Shown here: in pieces, positions 23,633 through 34,600 of the stretch
How positions within the stretch are numbered: the first letter of the stretch is position 1
How the letters are laid out: each line of letters opens with the position of its first letter
From: Scatosoma sp045660265
GTDB taxonomy: Bacteria > Bacillota > Clostridia > Christensenellales > Borkfalkiaceae
DNA: 64,000 bases
Assembly: GCA_045660265.1 (NCBI GenBank)
Contig: JAZRDM010000027.1
Location: forward strand, 1-64,000
Direction of reading: 5' to 3'
Made by a program: the position numbers and the translations under genes
Notes under the pieces: model-generated
Told to the model about the DNA's origin: nothing
Database searches by the model: none
The model's input: the letters and a program-made list of their open reading frames with translations, nothing else

Positions 23633-26233
23633 ATGGCAATAGGCGTAACAAATCAAGATAAGAAAAAGGCGAGAAACACAGTAATTGTAATGTCTGTGCT
23701 TCTTACCTTTTTTACACTTCTAACCATTATTTTCGGGGTGTTGATTCCCGTTTCGAAAGAAATTCAAACGTTAGGGAACAACGAAGAAATTAAAGAATTA
23801 GTAGAAAGTAAAACGGGGGACGATTACTTTTTATTGTCCGATACGGCAATGTATCGTTTCGATTCTTTTACCAACGAACAATTATCTGTTTTTCAAACTT
23901 CGGAAATTAAAAACGTATTAGAGAAAAATGACGATTTAGATAAGGTTTTGGCGAATAGCTTTAACCATTGGAGCGCAAAGTACGTAGCTGGGAAAAACGG
24001 GGAAGACTATTACTTGTTAATCGACAGTAACGGTAACATTTTTAAATGTATCGACGACGGCGTTTCCTTAAGCGTAACGAACGATTATTTCTTGGCGGAT
24101 GCAACGACGGGTAAATTGGAAGTAAAGGCTTATGAAGAGCTTGGCTCTACGCTGTATGTGTTGCTTTTGCAAACGGATAGCAGTTATTATATCTATCGCT
24201 TTGATATTGAAAATTTAAGCGCAGGCGCAAGCAAGCAAAAACGGCTTTGGGACTGGGATTTAGACGGCGCAACGGCAACGACGAGAAAAATTGTTCCGCT
24301 TACCACCGCAAAAACGGGCGTGTTGAATTTCACCGTAACCGATCAAGGTATTTACTTGTTTAAAAACAGCGGCGGTGTTGTCCGTCTTGGTTTGCGCTTG
24401 GCTGATTACATAGACGAAAATGGCGAAGAGTTCGATTACATGAACGTAGTCTCCTCGTATTATGAACAAGGCAAAGACAAGATTGTGGAAGAACAAGCAT
24501 TTATTGCTTGTATGAAAGAGTTAATTCTTTCCCATAAGAAAAACACGTACTTGGCGGAAGACTTAAACGGTAAGACAAGAGAAGAATTGTCGGCAATTTA
24601 TAAGGGTATTGCTTCAACGTCGGAATATACCAAAGGCAATAAAAAAGCTAATGACCAAGCGAAAGCAGCTGTCAATGAAACGTTTGTGGCTGAAAATCCT
24701 TGGTGTGAATCGTACGATACGGCAACGAGAACGCTGAAAATTGATATGCAGTACGTTACGCCGGAGTGCTATTCCGTTTTATATGCGGGGGATGCCAATA
24801 TTGCGGGTATCGTATATTCCAAAAAGAATCGCACGATATATTATTCGAATGTGTTAGACGGATATTTATACGCAGTAGAACAGTCTGCGCTTGACCAAGC
24901 GGCAAACGACGCGTTCTTAAGCGATTATGCGGTGAAGATTTCGTCGGTGGATATTGGAGATAAATCGTTTAGCACGTTTGGTAACGGGCTTGCGCTTAAC
25001 AAATTCGCCAACACGCTGTACTTGCGTTATAAAAATGATCAAACGGTTTCTATCGTTGATTTAAACGATAAAAACGATTATAAAATTTTGTCTTCGTTCG
25101 AAGCGAATTTCGATATCACCGTTTTGACGGGGGATAAGGACAACAAGGTTACCCACGCTTTAAGACAAGTAACCAGCGTTGACCTTCAAGCAAAAACCAC
25201 CAACTGTCTGCACTCGGATTTGTACCAACCCGAACAATTTGCAAACAAAGCGTTGATGCGCTTGCTGTTTATCATCTTCTTGGTGCTCGCCGTGATTGCG
25301 TTGGGGTTGGATATTTGGTTTATCGTTGCCATGAAAGACGAACGTGCGCTGTATAAACTCAAAGAAATCCAAAAAGATTTAAAAAAGAACAAGTTTGTAT
25401 ATTTGGTATTGTCCTTCTTCATTATCTTGCTGTTTATGTTCTGTTATTACGAAGCAGTGGGCGCAATTTCAATGTCCTTCTTCGATTATACACAGGAAAA
25501 ACCGGCTTGGATATGGAACGACTTTGGTAACTACATCAAGGTATTGAACGAATCGAGCTTCTGGCTGTCGATAGGCAATATGCTTTTCTTCTTGGTATTC
25601 GATTTGATTCTTTGTCTTGCTCCGCCGTTGGTGTTTGCGTTCTTGTTAATTTTGATAAGAAACAAAACGGCATCTAACTGGATTCGGGCATTGATGTTTA
25701 TCCCGAGCATTATTCCCAGTATGGCAACTATGTTGATTTGGCGTACGGGTATTTATGGCAACAGCGGTATTTTGAATCAGTTAATCGGCGCGGAAGTGCC
25801 TATCGAATTCTTGACGAATACCGATTACGCGCGTTGGGCGTTAATCTTTATGGGCTTCCCCTTCGTCGGCGGGTATTTGATTTTCTACGGCGGGATGATG
25901 AACATCCCCGGCGAATATCACGAAGCGGGACGATTGGAAGGCTTGGGTATCGTTAAACGGTTCTTTATGATTGATATTCCGTTGATTATGCCTCAAATCA
26001 AATATATCTTTATTATGACGTTTATCTCGTCTGTACAAAACTACGCAAGAACGTACATACTCGCTTCGACAGGTACGACGACGCCGGTAGAAACAATGTA
26101 CACGACTATGATGATACACGGCGATTACGGGAAATCGAGTGCGTATGCAACGCTTATCTTCTTGTTCTTGTTCGCCGCAGTAGCAACCAACTTTAAGATG
26201 CAGAAAAAGGAAACAATGGGGGAGGATTTATAG
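23633..26233 (+). CDS. ABC sugar permease (MalF-like) with a large N-terminal extracytoplasmic domain
   Basis: The 866-residue protein is about three times the size of a normal permease. Residues about 18-42 form a membrane helix, about 43-540 an external domain with repeated short strand patterns (DDYFLLSDTAMYRF, EDYYLLIDSNGNIFK, DSSYYIYRFDIEN, NRTIYYSNVLDGYLYAVEQ) that suggest a beta-propeller, and 541-866 the permease core with seven or so helices. The EAA motif that docks the ATPase is at about 758-775 (EYHEAGRLEGLGIVKRFF). The external domain may contact the binding protein or sense ligand. An AGGGGG site precedes the start, and the next permease begins 1 nt after its stop. Confidence 0.85.
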   Translation: MAIGVTNQDKKKARNTVIVMSVLLTFFTLLTIIFGVLIPVSKEIQTLGNNEEIKELVESKTGDDYFLLSDTAMYRFDSFTNEQLSVFQTSEIKNVLEKNDDLDKVLANSFNHWSAKYVAGKNGEDYYLLIDSNGNIFKCIDDGVSLSVTNDYFLADATTGKLEVKAYEELGSTLYVLLLQTDSSYYIYRFDIENLSAGASKQKRLWDWDLDGATATTRKIVPLTTAKTGVLNFTVTDQGIYLFKNSGGVVRLGLRLADYIDENGEEFDYMNVVSSYYEQGKDKIVEEQAFIACMKELILSHKKNTYLAEDLNGKTREELSAIYKGIASTSEYTKGNKKANDQAKAAVNETFVAENPWCESYDTATRTLKIDMQYVTPECYSVLYAGDANIAGIVYSKKNRTIYYSNVLDGYLYAVEQSALDQAANDAFLSDYAVKISSVDIGDKSFSTFGNGLALNKFANTLYLRYKNDQTVSIVDLNDKNDYKILSSFEANFDITVLTGDKDNKVTHALRQVTSVDLQAKTTNCLHSDLYQPEQFANKALMRLLFIIFLVLAVIALGLDIWFIVAMKDERALYKLKEIQKDLKKNKFVYLVLSFFIILLFMFCYYEAVGAISMSFFDYTQEKPAWIWNDFGNYIKVLNESSFWLSIGNMLFFLVFDLILCLAPPLVFAFLLILIRNKTASNWIRALMFIPSIIPSMATMLIWRTGIYGNSGILNQLIGAEVPIEFLTNTDYARWALIFMGFPFVGGYLIFYGGMMNIPGEYHEAGRLEGLGIVKRFFMIDIPLIMPQIKYIFIMTFISSVQNYARTYILASTGTTTPVETMYTTMMIHGDYGKSSAYATLIFLFLFAAVATNFKMQKKETMGEDL

Positions 26234-26234
26234 T

Positions 26235-27149
26235 ATGGAAAACGTAACTACAAACGTAAATGAAAACTTAAATAATACAGCTCCCGCGCCTAGAAAAACG
26301 AAAGGCTTGCTTATGCCCTACGAAAAACCTTGGGCGCAAGCAATTATCCTTTTTGTCGTTATCTTCTGTTTGGTTTTCTCGTTCTTGCCGTTATTCTTGA
26401 CGGTGGTGAACGCATTTAAGCCGGACGATCAAGTAAAAATTGACGCATTCAGCTTGCCTTTGCTTTCTACCATCTCTCAAGCGACGGAAGAAAACTTCGG
26501 AAAGGCTTGGACGGTACTTTCTCCCTATTATTTTAAAACAATGTTAATCGCATTGATCGGCGCGGTGATCGAAACGATTGTCGGCTCGCTGTTGGCGTAT
26601 ATCTTGGTGGTAAAGAACTTCTACTTTAAAGAACTTATCTTTATGATGTTCATTTCGGTATTGTTGGTTCCTTCGATTATCGGGTATCCCATCTTGATTC
26701 CGCTTATTCGCGATACTTTTCAAATAGGGGACACGTATTTTGGGTATCTGTTGCCAATGATTGGTGGTGCGCAGGTAACGGGTATGTTCTTGTTTAGAAC
26801 CTTCTTTAGCCAGCAACCTAAATCGTTGTACGAAAGTGCGAAATTAGACGGCGCAAACGACTTCGTATTGTTTACGCGTATCACGCTTCCCTTGGCACTT
26901 CCTATCGTATTATATTATTTCGTTGGATGCTTCTCGGGTATCTATAACGAATATTTGTGGGCGAGTTTGATTATGGACACGAACCAAACGGTTACGACGA
27001 TTATGCACTCTGTTGTAGCGTCTGGTGAAATTAAATATGGTGCAGCATACGCAATGTATTTAATTTCGTCTATACCTCTCATTATCACAACGATTATTTC
27101 TATGAAGTATTTCAAGAGCGGTGAATTTGCTGCCGGATTAAAATTATAA
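26235..27149 (+). CDS. ABC sugar permease (MalG-like)
   Basis: The 304-residue product has six predicted membrane helices and the EAA motif YESAKLDGANDFVLFTRITLPLA in the second half. The N-terminal 35 residues are cytoplasmic and Asn/Lys-rich. It forms the transmembrane channel together with the 866-residue permease; GGGAGG lies before the start and the two genes are nearly fused on the mRNA. The protein ends FAAGLKL, the normal MalG-type C-terminus. Confidence 0.92.
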   Translation: MENVTTNVNENLNNTAPAPRKTKGLLMPYEKPWAQAIILFVVIFCLVFSFLPLFLTVVNAFKPDDQVKIDAFSLPLLSTISQATEENFGKAWTVLSPYYFKTMLIALIGAVIETIVGSLLAYILVVKNFYFKELIFMMFISVLLVPSIIGYPILIPLIRDTFQIGDTYFGYLLPMIGGAQVTGMFLFRTFFSQQPKSLYESAKLDGANDFVLFTRITLPLALPIVLYYFVGCFSGIYNEYLWASLIMDTNQTVTTIMHSVVASGEIKYGAAYAMYLISSIPLIITTIISMKYFKSGEFAAGLKL

Positions 27150-27161
27150 AGGGTAATGAAA

Positions 27162-29870
27162 ATGAAAAAGAAATTATTAACAATTCTTTTGTGTCTAACG
27201 ACAATGCTTGGCGTTGCGGGTGTGGCTGCGGCTTGTGGTGAAACGGGCGCAGACAGCCAAAGCAGTTCTGTTGCACAGTCGAAGACGACGGCAACCATCA
27301 AGTTTGATATCAATCTTGACGGTTACACAACGAACGTGGTGAAAGACAAAACGGTTTCCATTGGGAAGCGTGTGCCTATCGCTAAGGCGTACGTTACGGG
27401 GGATAACCCCGATAATTTACAGCTGTATGGCTGGTACACGGACAAAGAATGTACGAATGAATGGGACTTTAAATCTGACCTCGTTGAAGATGATATGACG
27501 CTGTATGCAAAGTGGGTAGAGCAATATTCTATCAACTATTACATCAACGGGGAATATGAAAAAACGGACTTGGCGTTTAAAGGGGATATGCTTACGGAAG
27601 ACGCAAGCTTGGTGGCTGGCTTTAAGTATCTCGGTACGTACGTAGATGAAACGCATGAAACGAAATATAATTACAGCGAAGCAGTATCTAGCGATTTGAA
27701 CTTGTACGTGAAACGTTCGGGCGGTATTTACATGAGCGACCACGCGGAAGAGGGTGAATTATCCTCTGGTTCTCTTAGCGACTATCTCGTAGCGTACGTA
27801 GGGTCTACGTCGACGGATGAAAGCGGTAACATTGTCGAACAAGACGGTTGGGTAGAACCTTACACAGTATTAACCAAAACTAAGGAAGGCCTGAAAGAAG
27901 AACAATGTACGTACGTTAACTTTGGTTATCAACCCAAGTACGGCGACGGTTACGTAGAGCTTTGCTTGGCATTGGATATTACGCAATCGCAAATTATTCA
28001 AATCACGTTTAAAAACCTTGGTAAAGCGGACACGTTGAATATGTACTTCACGGCGTTGTTAGACGAAGAAGGCAATACTTATTCGGAAACGGGTTCGGTA
28101 TACACGCAAGATTTCTGTTATCCTAACTATACGGGAAGCGGAAAAGAGGGTGGTATTGTTTTAGACAAAGATCAAATGCAAATGAAGGAAACGGCAGATT
28201 GGACGACGGTTCAGTTTAATTTGTACGAAATTTACAAAAACGGCTATTCAATTTGGGGTACTTCTTCTTTCCTTGGCAGATTGCGTTTGCAAGCTAACTA
28301 TAAAAATACTAGCGAAGATGATTTGTCTAACGTATTTTTAATTAAATCTATCGAGGGTATTGCGCACGACGTAATCGTAGAAGACAGAGACGAGGTGAAA
28401 ACGTTGTTGCAAGATGCGGAAGCAACGACGCAAGAAGCGTTGGATGCGGCTTCGTCGGCACAGTTGGATAACCAAAACGGCGTAGTATTTCCTAAAGATT
28501 TCGAAATGGTTTCTTCGGTGGAAGAAGGTTCTAAGGTATACAACACAGTAGACGGTTTGCTCTTCTATGCTGATAACGAAATTATTAGCAGAAACAAGAC
28601 GAATGCCACGTATGGTTTTGTTGTAGAAGTTCCTACCGATTCTACAGGAAAAAATATCGATTTAAGCGAGTTGACAACGCTCAGCATCACCTTAAAGAAC
28701 TATGGTTATGCGGAAAACATTACCGTGCGCGTATATAATGATCTTGATGTTCCCGTTAAAGCGGAATTAAAGATAACCAAGAACTTAGCCGAAAGTAAAA
28801 CGTATACGGCGAACTTGTATGGGAAATTCGGTATGAGCGGGAGACTGTCCAAAATTGAGCTCCGTTACAACTCGGTAGGTGTGGATAACGCATTGTTGAT
28901 TGAAAACATTGAAATGTCTGCATTCAAGCCTTATGATATTCCTGGGTTGAATTTCAACGATAAAAACTGCTTCGGTATTGCTTCCACGGAACAAGTAGAA
29001 GTAAGCTTCGACGCCGCACGTGAAGTAACCAAGTTTAACGTATTAGAAAGCGGTGCAACCGTAGTCTCTCTTGATAAACCTTATGACGCAACGTCGGACG
29101 GTTATGCATATGCAACGTTACAATATTATTTTGATAAAAATAGCGAATCTTCTGTTTCCGAAATTGCAGTTGAATACAAGATTAACGACGAATTCACGTC
29201 GAAGTATGTCTATGTGTTAGATTCGACAAATAAGGGTAAAGTACAAAAGGCAACCTTGCCTTTAAAATCGAATGAACGCGGTTTTGTAAAAGCAATTCGT
29301 TTAACATTTACAGGTACAGGTACCGTATCGATTAAGAGTATTGATTACGAAACGGGTGAAACCAGTTTACCTTACTATCAATCGTATGATGCGGTTTACA
29401 ACGGCGGCTGGAAAATGTGGTTAAACGGAACCTACTTATATGACAGTACGTTGAAATCGTCCGTATTCATAAAAGATTCCGCGCAGCCTTCGTTAAGCTT
29501 CTCGATGTATATCGGTCTTACAACGGGTATGAAGGAACACATGTCAATTCCTCATTCGACGTATAACGTATTGGTAACGACAACGACGAAGGTAAAAATC
29601 GTATATCAAAACAAAACGGACGTTGATAAGCTTAGCCAATTTACGATGGGCTTTACCAGATCGGAAATCGGTAATCCAGACGATACGCCTAGCTTGCAAC
29701 ACGTTATAAGCAATATTCCAATCGATTGTTTGATGGAAGAGTACGAATGGTCTACGCTTACAATAGATGTGCCTTTAGAACAAGTAGGTAAATACTTAGG
29801 CAAAACGCACTTGATATTTGAAGGTAACGAGATTGCCATCCGTGCAATTTCCATTGAAACGGGGAGATAA
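27162..29870 (+). CDS. Large lipoprotein with InlB-like repeat, uncharacterised
   Basis: The 902-residue product (start at 27162, AAAGGG 8 nt upstream; an ATG at 27156 is too close to that site) has a lipobox VAAAC (Cys25). Residues about 45-125 contain an InlB B-repeat-like unit (LYGWYTDKECTNEWDF, TLYAKWVEQYSINYYINGEYE). The rest is beta-rich with several jelly-roll-like segments (SSFLGRLRLQANYKNTS, ITVRVYNDLDVPVKAELKI) that resemble carbohydrate-binding modules, without catalytic signatures. It is the fourth gene of the transporter operon and probably captures glycan at the cell surface. Confidence 0.72.
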   Translation: MKKKLLTILLCLTTMLGVAGVAAACGETGADSQSSSVAQSKTTATIKFDINLDGYTTNVVKDKTVSIGKRVPIAKAYVTGDNPDNLQLYGWYTDKECTNEWDFKSDLVEDDMTLYAKWVEQYSINYYINGEYEKTDLAFKGDMLTEDASLVAGFKYLGTYVDETHETKYNYSEAVSSDLNLYVKRSGGIYMSDHAEEGELSSGSLSDYLVAYVGSTSTDESGNIVEQDGWVEPYTVLTKTKEGLKEEQCTYVNFGYQPKYGDGYVELCLALDITQSQIIQITFKNLGKADTLNMYFTALLDEEGNTYSETGSVYTQDFCYPNYTGSGKEGGIVLDKDQMQMKETADWTTVQFNLYEIYKNGYSIWGTSSFLGRLRLQANYKNTSEDDLSNVFLIKSIEGIAHDVIVEDRDEVKTLLQDAEATTQEALDAASSAQLDNQNGVVFPKDFEMVSSVEEGSKVYNTVDGLLFYADNEIISRNKTNATYGFVVEVPTDSTGKNIDLSELTTLSITLKNYGYAENITVRVYNDLDVPVKAELKITKNLAESKTYTANLYGKFGMSGRLSKIELRYNSVGVDNALLIENIEMSAFKPYDIPGLNFNDKNCFGIASTEQVEVSFDAAREVTKFNVLESGATVVSLDKPYDATSDGYAYATLQYYFDKNSESSVSEIAVEYKINDEFTSKYVYVLDSTNKGKVQKATLPLKSNERGFVKAIRLTFTGTGTVSIKSIDYETGETSLPYYQSYDAVYNGGWKMWLNGTYLYDSTLKSSVFIKDSAQPSLSFSMYIGLTTGMKEHMSIPHSTYNVLVTTTTKVKIVYQNKTDVDKLSQFTMGFTRSEIGNPDDTPSLQHVISNIPIDCLMEEYEWSTLTIDVPLEQVGKYLGKTHLIFEGNEIAIRAISIETGR

Positions 29871-29872
29871 TT

Positions 29873-31624
29873 ATGAGAAAAATTGACGCAAAAAAATTGA
29901 TTTGTTTTCTTACTGCGGGCATGCTGTTGTTTACAACAGCTGCTTGCGGCGGGGAAACGGGAAATGACTCTGCGGGAAATTCTACGGGGAACGTTACGGT
30001 AAATAAACCTTCCTCCGAAAAACCCAAAGACGAGCTTTCTCCTTCGGGCAACCCGTTATTTGACGGTGTAAGTTCCGCTCCCTTCTCGGAAGACGTTTAT
30101 TCGTTTACAACCATTTTCACGGATGGTACAGAAAAGACGCTTTCGCAGTATGACGCAGCGAACCCGCAGGATAACGAATTTATCGAATATCCGATAAATA
30201 CGAACATTAAAGACAAAAATTACTTAAAATTGAAGGTACAAACGGACGTTAATTTGGTAGGGTATATTCATTATAGAAACAACGACGATCCTTCCGTTAC
30301 CCACTCTGAAAAATTCTTTATTGAAGCAAACAGCACAGAGTTTAATACCTTCTTAGACGCTTTCCGCGTCGGTGCGCGCGGCGCGTTTAAAAAGACGATT
30401 GTATCTATCTCTTTCCAAAACGTTGACGCAACCAAGGCTGGTAAGTTTAAGTTTATTTCCGCTGGTATTTCTGATAGAACGTTAAATACCGTGGACGAAT
30501 GGTACGTAAGCGACGGCTCGACGGTGTTAGGTACGTCCCCGTACTACGGCGGTTGTATTACCTATCTTGAAAAGTTGGAAGACGACGTTTACGAATATAT
30601 GGACGACGACGGTAACATTTGTATCGATAAAGACGTTGACCCTGATTTCGTACAACAAGTAAGCAGCTCGAAGGTAAACTTGGTAAACATCTACGACCTT
30701 GGTCGAGAAATTCAGCCTTCTTACTATTTGAACGTTACGGAAGAAAACGGTTACACGCCTGATTACGATCCTGCTGATAAAGATTCGTATTATCAAGGTC
30801 ATACGGAAACAGGGAAACCCATTTATAACCCTATTCAATGCGGCGACTACGGCGGATCTACGCCTCAAATTATCGATTATGAGTATTCCAGCGATAAGTT
30901 GTACGTAAAGATGAAAGGGCAAGAATGGTTCTTCTACACGAACATTCAAGCAAACGGCTATATCGAAGTAACCTATTATTTTGATGAAAGCGGCGCGTTG
31001 ATGGTGGATAACGTTTATACCGATTTCTCGCAATTCTACGGTGTGGACGAGGTGTCTATTTCCTTACAAGAAACGCCTGCAACCTATTTCTCGTATCCGT
31101 TAAACTATTTCTATTGCGAAACCAAGCAAGGCGTAATCTTTGATAAAGAACTTGCAGAACAAAACGGTACGGCAGAAGTTAAGATGAGCAAGACGCACAC
31201 GGTTGGGAGTAATTATTATTATGCAATCAACGGTAAAATGGTAAACGGCGGTTGGTGCGCGTTCGTTAACGAAAATAAATGGGGCGTAGGTATTTGCTTG
31301 CCTAATGCAGACAAATATATCGCTTCGCGCGGACGTAAATCGAACAGTTACTTCCAAGAAGAAGACAACCGTAAGTATTTCGATAAATACTTCCAATTTG
31401 ACGATTCTCAGCTTGTTCCTAGCTATTCGACAATCAACTATAGTTACATCAATCCTGGTATTCACCGTAAGATGATCGACTTCGTACCTCTCGAATATTC
31501 GTACGCGTTATACATTGGTGAAACAGATGAAATGAAGCAAGTATTTACGGGCTTGCAAAAAGATGGTATTTTAACCAACGCTGCTCTTACGAAAACAGAC
31601 GAAAGCGTTTGGCCAAAAAAATAA
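29873..31624 (+). CDS. Uncharacterised lipoprotein
   Basis: The 583-residue product has a lipobox TTAAC (Cys25) and a Ser/Asn-rich linker, then a mostly beta sequence. An early segment (VYSFTTIFTDGTEKTLSQYDAANPQ, SEKFFIEANSTEFNTFLDAFR) resembles a carbohydrate-binding jelly roll. I see no known catalytic motif. The gene starts 2 nt after the previous stop with GGGGAGA upstream, so it is co-transcribed and likely co-functions with the 902-residue lipoprotein and the importer. Confidence 0.7.
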   Translation: MRKIDAKKLICFLTAGMLLFTTAACGGETGNDSAGNSTGNVTVNKPSSEKPKDELSPSGNPLFDGVSSAPFSEDVYSFTTIFTDGTEKTLSQYDAANPQDNEFIEYPINTNIKDKNYLKLKVQTDVNLVGYIHYRNNDDPSVTHSEKFFIEANSTEFNTFLDAFRVGARGAFKKTIVSISFQNVDATKAGKFKFISAGISDRTLNTVDEWYVSDGSTVLGTSPYYGGCITYLEKLEDDVYEYMDDDGNICIDKDVDPDFVQQVSSSKVNLVNIYDLGREIQPSYYLNVTEENGYTPDYDPADKDSYYQGHTETGKPIYNPIQCGDYGGSTPQIIDYEYSSDKLYVKMKGQEWFFYTNIQANGYIEVTYYFDESGALMVDNVYTDFSQFYGVDEVSISLQETPATYFSYPLNYFYCETKQGVIFDKELAEQNGTAEVKMSKTHTVGSNYYYAINGKMVNGGWCAFVNENKWGVGICLPNADKYIASRGRKSNSYFQEEDNRKYFDKYFQFDDSQLVPSYSTINYSYINPGIHRKMIDFVPLEYSYALYIGETDEMKQVFTGLQKDGILTNAALTKTDESVWPKK

Positions 31625-31641
31625 ATATAGGGGTAAAAAGC

Positions 31642-34600
31642 ATGAAAAAAATCTTTAAAAGACTTTTAACAGGTTTGTGTGCGCTTGTCGGTATTGTAAC
31701 GGCTGGCGTAGCGGTATGCACGTTCCCGACGTCGATAGATAATACGACGGCGCAAGCGGCAACGACGTACACGACCAAAGACGTGGGGATGATGGCGTAT
31801 ATTGAAAACGTATATGCTCCCAATGGTAATTTTTATTTATATATTACCATGTCTGAGTTGGATACGACGACGCAGGCGGAAAGCGTGGCGGTGGATACGT
31901 CGAATGGCGATATGCCGACCATCTTAAGAAATTTTGATTTTTATAACAAAGTAAAAATCAACGGCTATACGTTAGCGGAATTAGGTTGTACGGGCGTATG
32001 GGAAAACGCGTTTGACGTAAACAGCGGCGGCGGTGCGCCTTTATACAAGCTTCGCTTCCACATGCACGCAGACCCTACGACTTGGACCAACGCTATTGAC
32101 GACGGTAAGGTTGTATTTGGGGTAGGCAGCAACGTAACGATTAGCGAAGGCGCGCTTGTTCCTGGCTATAACTATTTGACGGGCGACCATACGGCAACCG
32201 TATACCGCGCAGGCTGTGATTTCGTAAGCTCTGCTGCTGACGTAGCATACGGCGTTATGTCTGTGGGTAAAACGGAAGTTGAAAGCGTAGAATACGTACA
32301 AGGTCACGACGGTAATTGCGGTTACTTCGGTTTCTCTTTGAAAGGGGACGACTATTTGGCGGACGGCACGCAATTAGAAGTAAACCAAAACTATTCCTAT
32401 GACAACAAGTATTATACGACTATTTTGGTAAACGGCGAAAGCGGTAAGACGGGGAGTTACGGTTTGTTTAACCTTGGTGAAAAAGGTAAAGGTTATTTCT
32501 CGTTTGCAATGTATGCAACGGCAGAAGAAATGCAAACGATTACCATTCCCGCTGGTACGAAGTTCCCTGCAAGAGCTATGACGGATTTGCCTTCGATAAA
32601 CAGCAACAACAAAGTTACGATTATGTACGAAACGCAAACGGACGTAACCTTCTACAAGCAATCGGACGGCACGTGGGCAAAGCCTTACGTGGAAAAAGAA
32701 ACGAGCGTTTCTTCGGCTTACGTAGATTCGGCGGATGACGGCTCTAGCTTCACGGTACTTTTCCTTTCCAACCACGACTATGCAACCGAGTTAGATAACT
32801 ACGGCGGTACGGCTGTTAAGGTAAAAGAATTCCTTGCAAGAAGCAATTTCTATACGCATGTGCTTATCGACGACGTAGCACTTGGCGATACGGGCGAAGC
32901 ATACGTGAATGTATGGGGCAACAAGGGCTCGATTGCATTCCGTACAAGCCAAGGCGTAAATGCAACGAAAATTACCGTTTTGGCGGGTTGCGAAATTCCT
33001 TCGTATGCAGAATTGTTGTCTGGCGAAAGAATTAAATACGTAACGACGGAAAACATTACGTTTGTTAAGAATGCAAACGGCGAATGGGTAGAAGCATCTG
33101 GTCTTGAAGAAGAACTTAACGCATTAAGAGAAGCTGCACTTGCACAGCTTAATGCATACGTAGTTTTAGATAACTATTTCGACGAACAAAAAGCTGAACT
33201 TAACAACTACCTCGCAGCTGCGCAAAATGAACTTGCAGCAGATGCAAGCGAAGTAGAAATTGCAGCAACGGTTGAAGCGGTTAAAGCAAATCTTGATAGC
33301 GTATTAACCAAAGCGCAAGTAGTTGCAAACGCAAAGGCAGAAATTGAAAACTATAAAGCAGCAGAAGGCTATTTCCAAGCGGAAGAAGCTGAAAAGCGTG
33401 CGCAATACGTAGCACAAGCGAAGACAGAAATTGACAATGCAACGTCGCAAGCTGCAGTAAACGCAGCAGTAGCAAATGCGAAAGCGGCAATCGATAAGTT
33501 GGTTACGGCAGCGGAAATTTACGTAACGAAAGACGTAGCAATGCTCGCTAGAATTGGCGGCTGGTACGGCAACGGTAACTTCACGTTGAAGATTACGCTT
33601 GGCGAAGCAGACTGGACGAACGACGACGCAGGCACGAAAGCATATGATGGCGACCTTGCAACGCTTTTGAATAAGCTTGGTTTGTTCGATCATATCATGG
33701 TAGGCGGTAAGACGTTAGCAGAATGGGGCTGCGTAGCTTGCTATGACAACGGTTACGAATTAAATGCAGGTGAACCTGATAACATTATCCTGCTTCATTT
33801 GGCGATGGGCAAAGAAAATATGGATGTAGCAGCGGCAGCAGGTGTTGGTGCGGATGCAGCTGTAACCATGTTGGAAGGCGCACTTGTTCCCAGCTATGCT
33901 TATTTGAAGGGCACGGGCAACACGGTATATCATGCAGGTGCAGATTACGTAAGCACTCTCTCTACGGTTCCCTATGGTATCGAATCTGTAGGAAAGACGA
34001 CGGTAGAAAGCGTGAAGTACGTACAAAGCTATAACGAAAAAGATGGCGTTGGTTACTTTGGTGTTTCCCTTGTTGGCGACGACTATTTGGGCGACGGCAC
34101 GCAATTAGAAGTAAACCCCAACTACAACTTCAATAGCTTCGTAAACAGCATTTTGGTAAACGGCGAAGCAGGTAAGGTAAAATATTACGGTTTGTTCAAC
34201 TTGGGTGAAAAAGGTCAAGGTTACTATGCATTCCAAATCCTTGTAGCAGAAGAAGATATTGAATATATCACCATTCCTGCAGGTACGTTATTCCCCACGA
34301 GAGCAATGACGACGTTGCGTGAATTAAACGGTAACCCTGTTTACATCATGTACGAAGTAGAAGAAACGGTAATCCTTTACAAATCGGCAAACGGTTACGT
34401 ATCTTATATTGAAGCAGCATTGAGCGAAGTAGAAAATTATAAAGTAGGTTTGTTCCGCGCAGAAGAAGAAGCGCAAAGAGTGGCAATCGTTGCACAAGCA
34501 GTAGAAACGATTAACTCTGCATTGGATAACGCAACGATAGATACGGCAGTAGCAAATGCGAAAGCAGCGATTGATGCATTGAAGACGGCAGCGCAATACG

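Noticed and set aside
27156..27161. Start codon 6 nt upstream of the chosen start of the 902-residue lipoprotein
   Set aside because: It leaves only 2 nt to the AAAGGG ribosome site, while the second ATG at 27162 has normal spacing.
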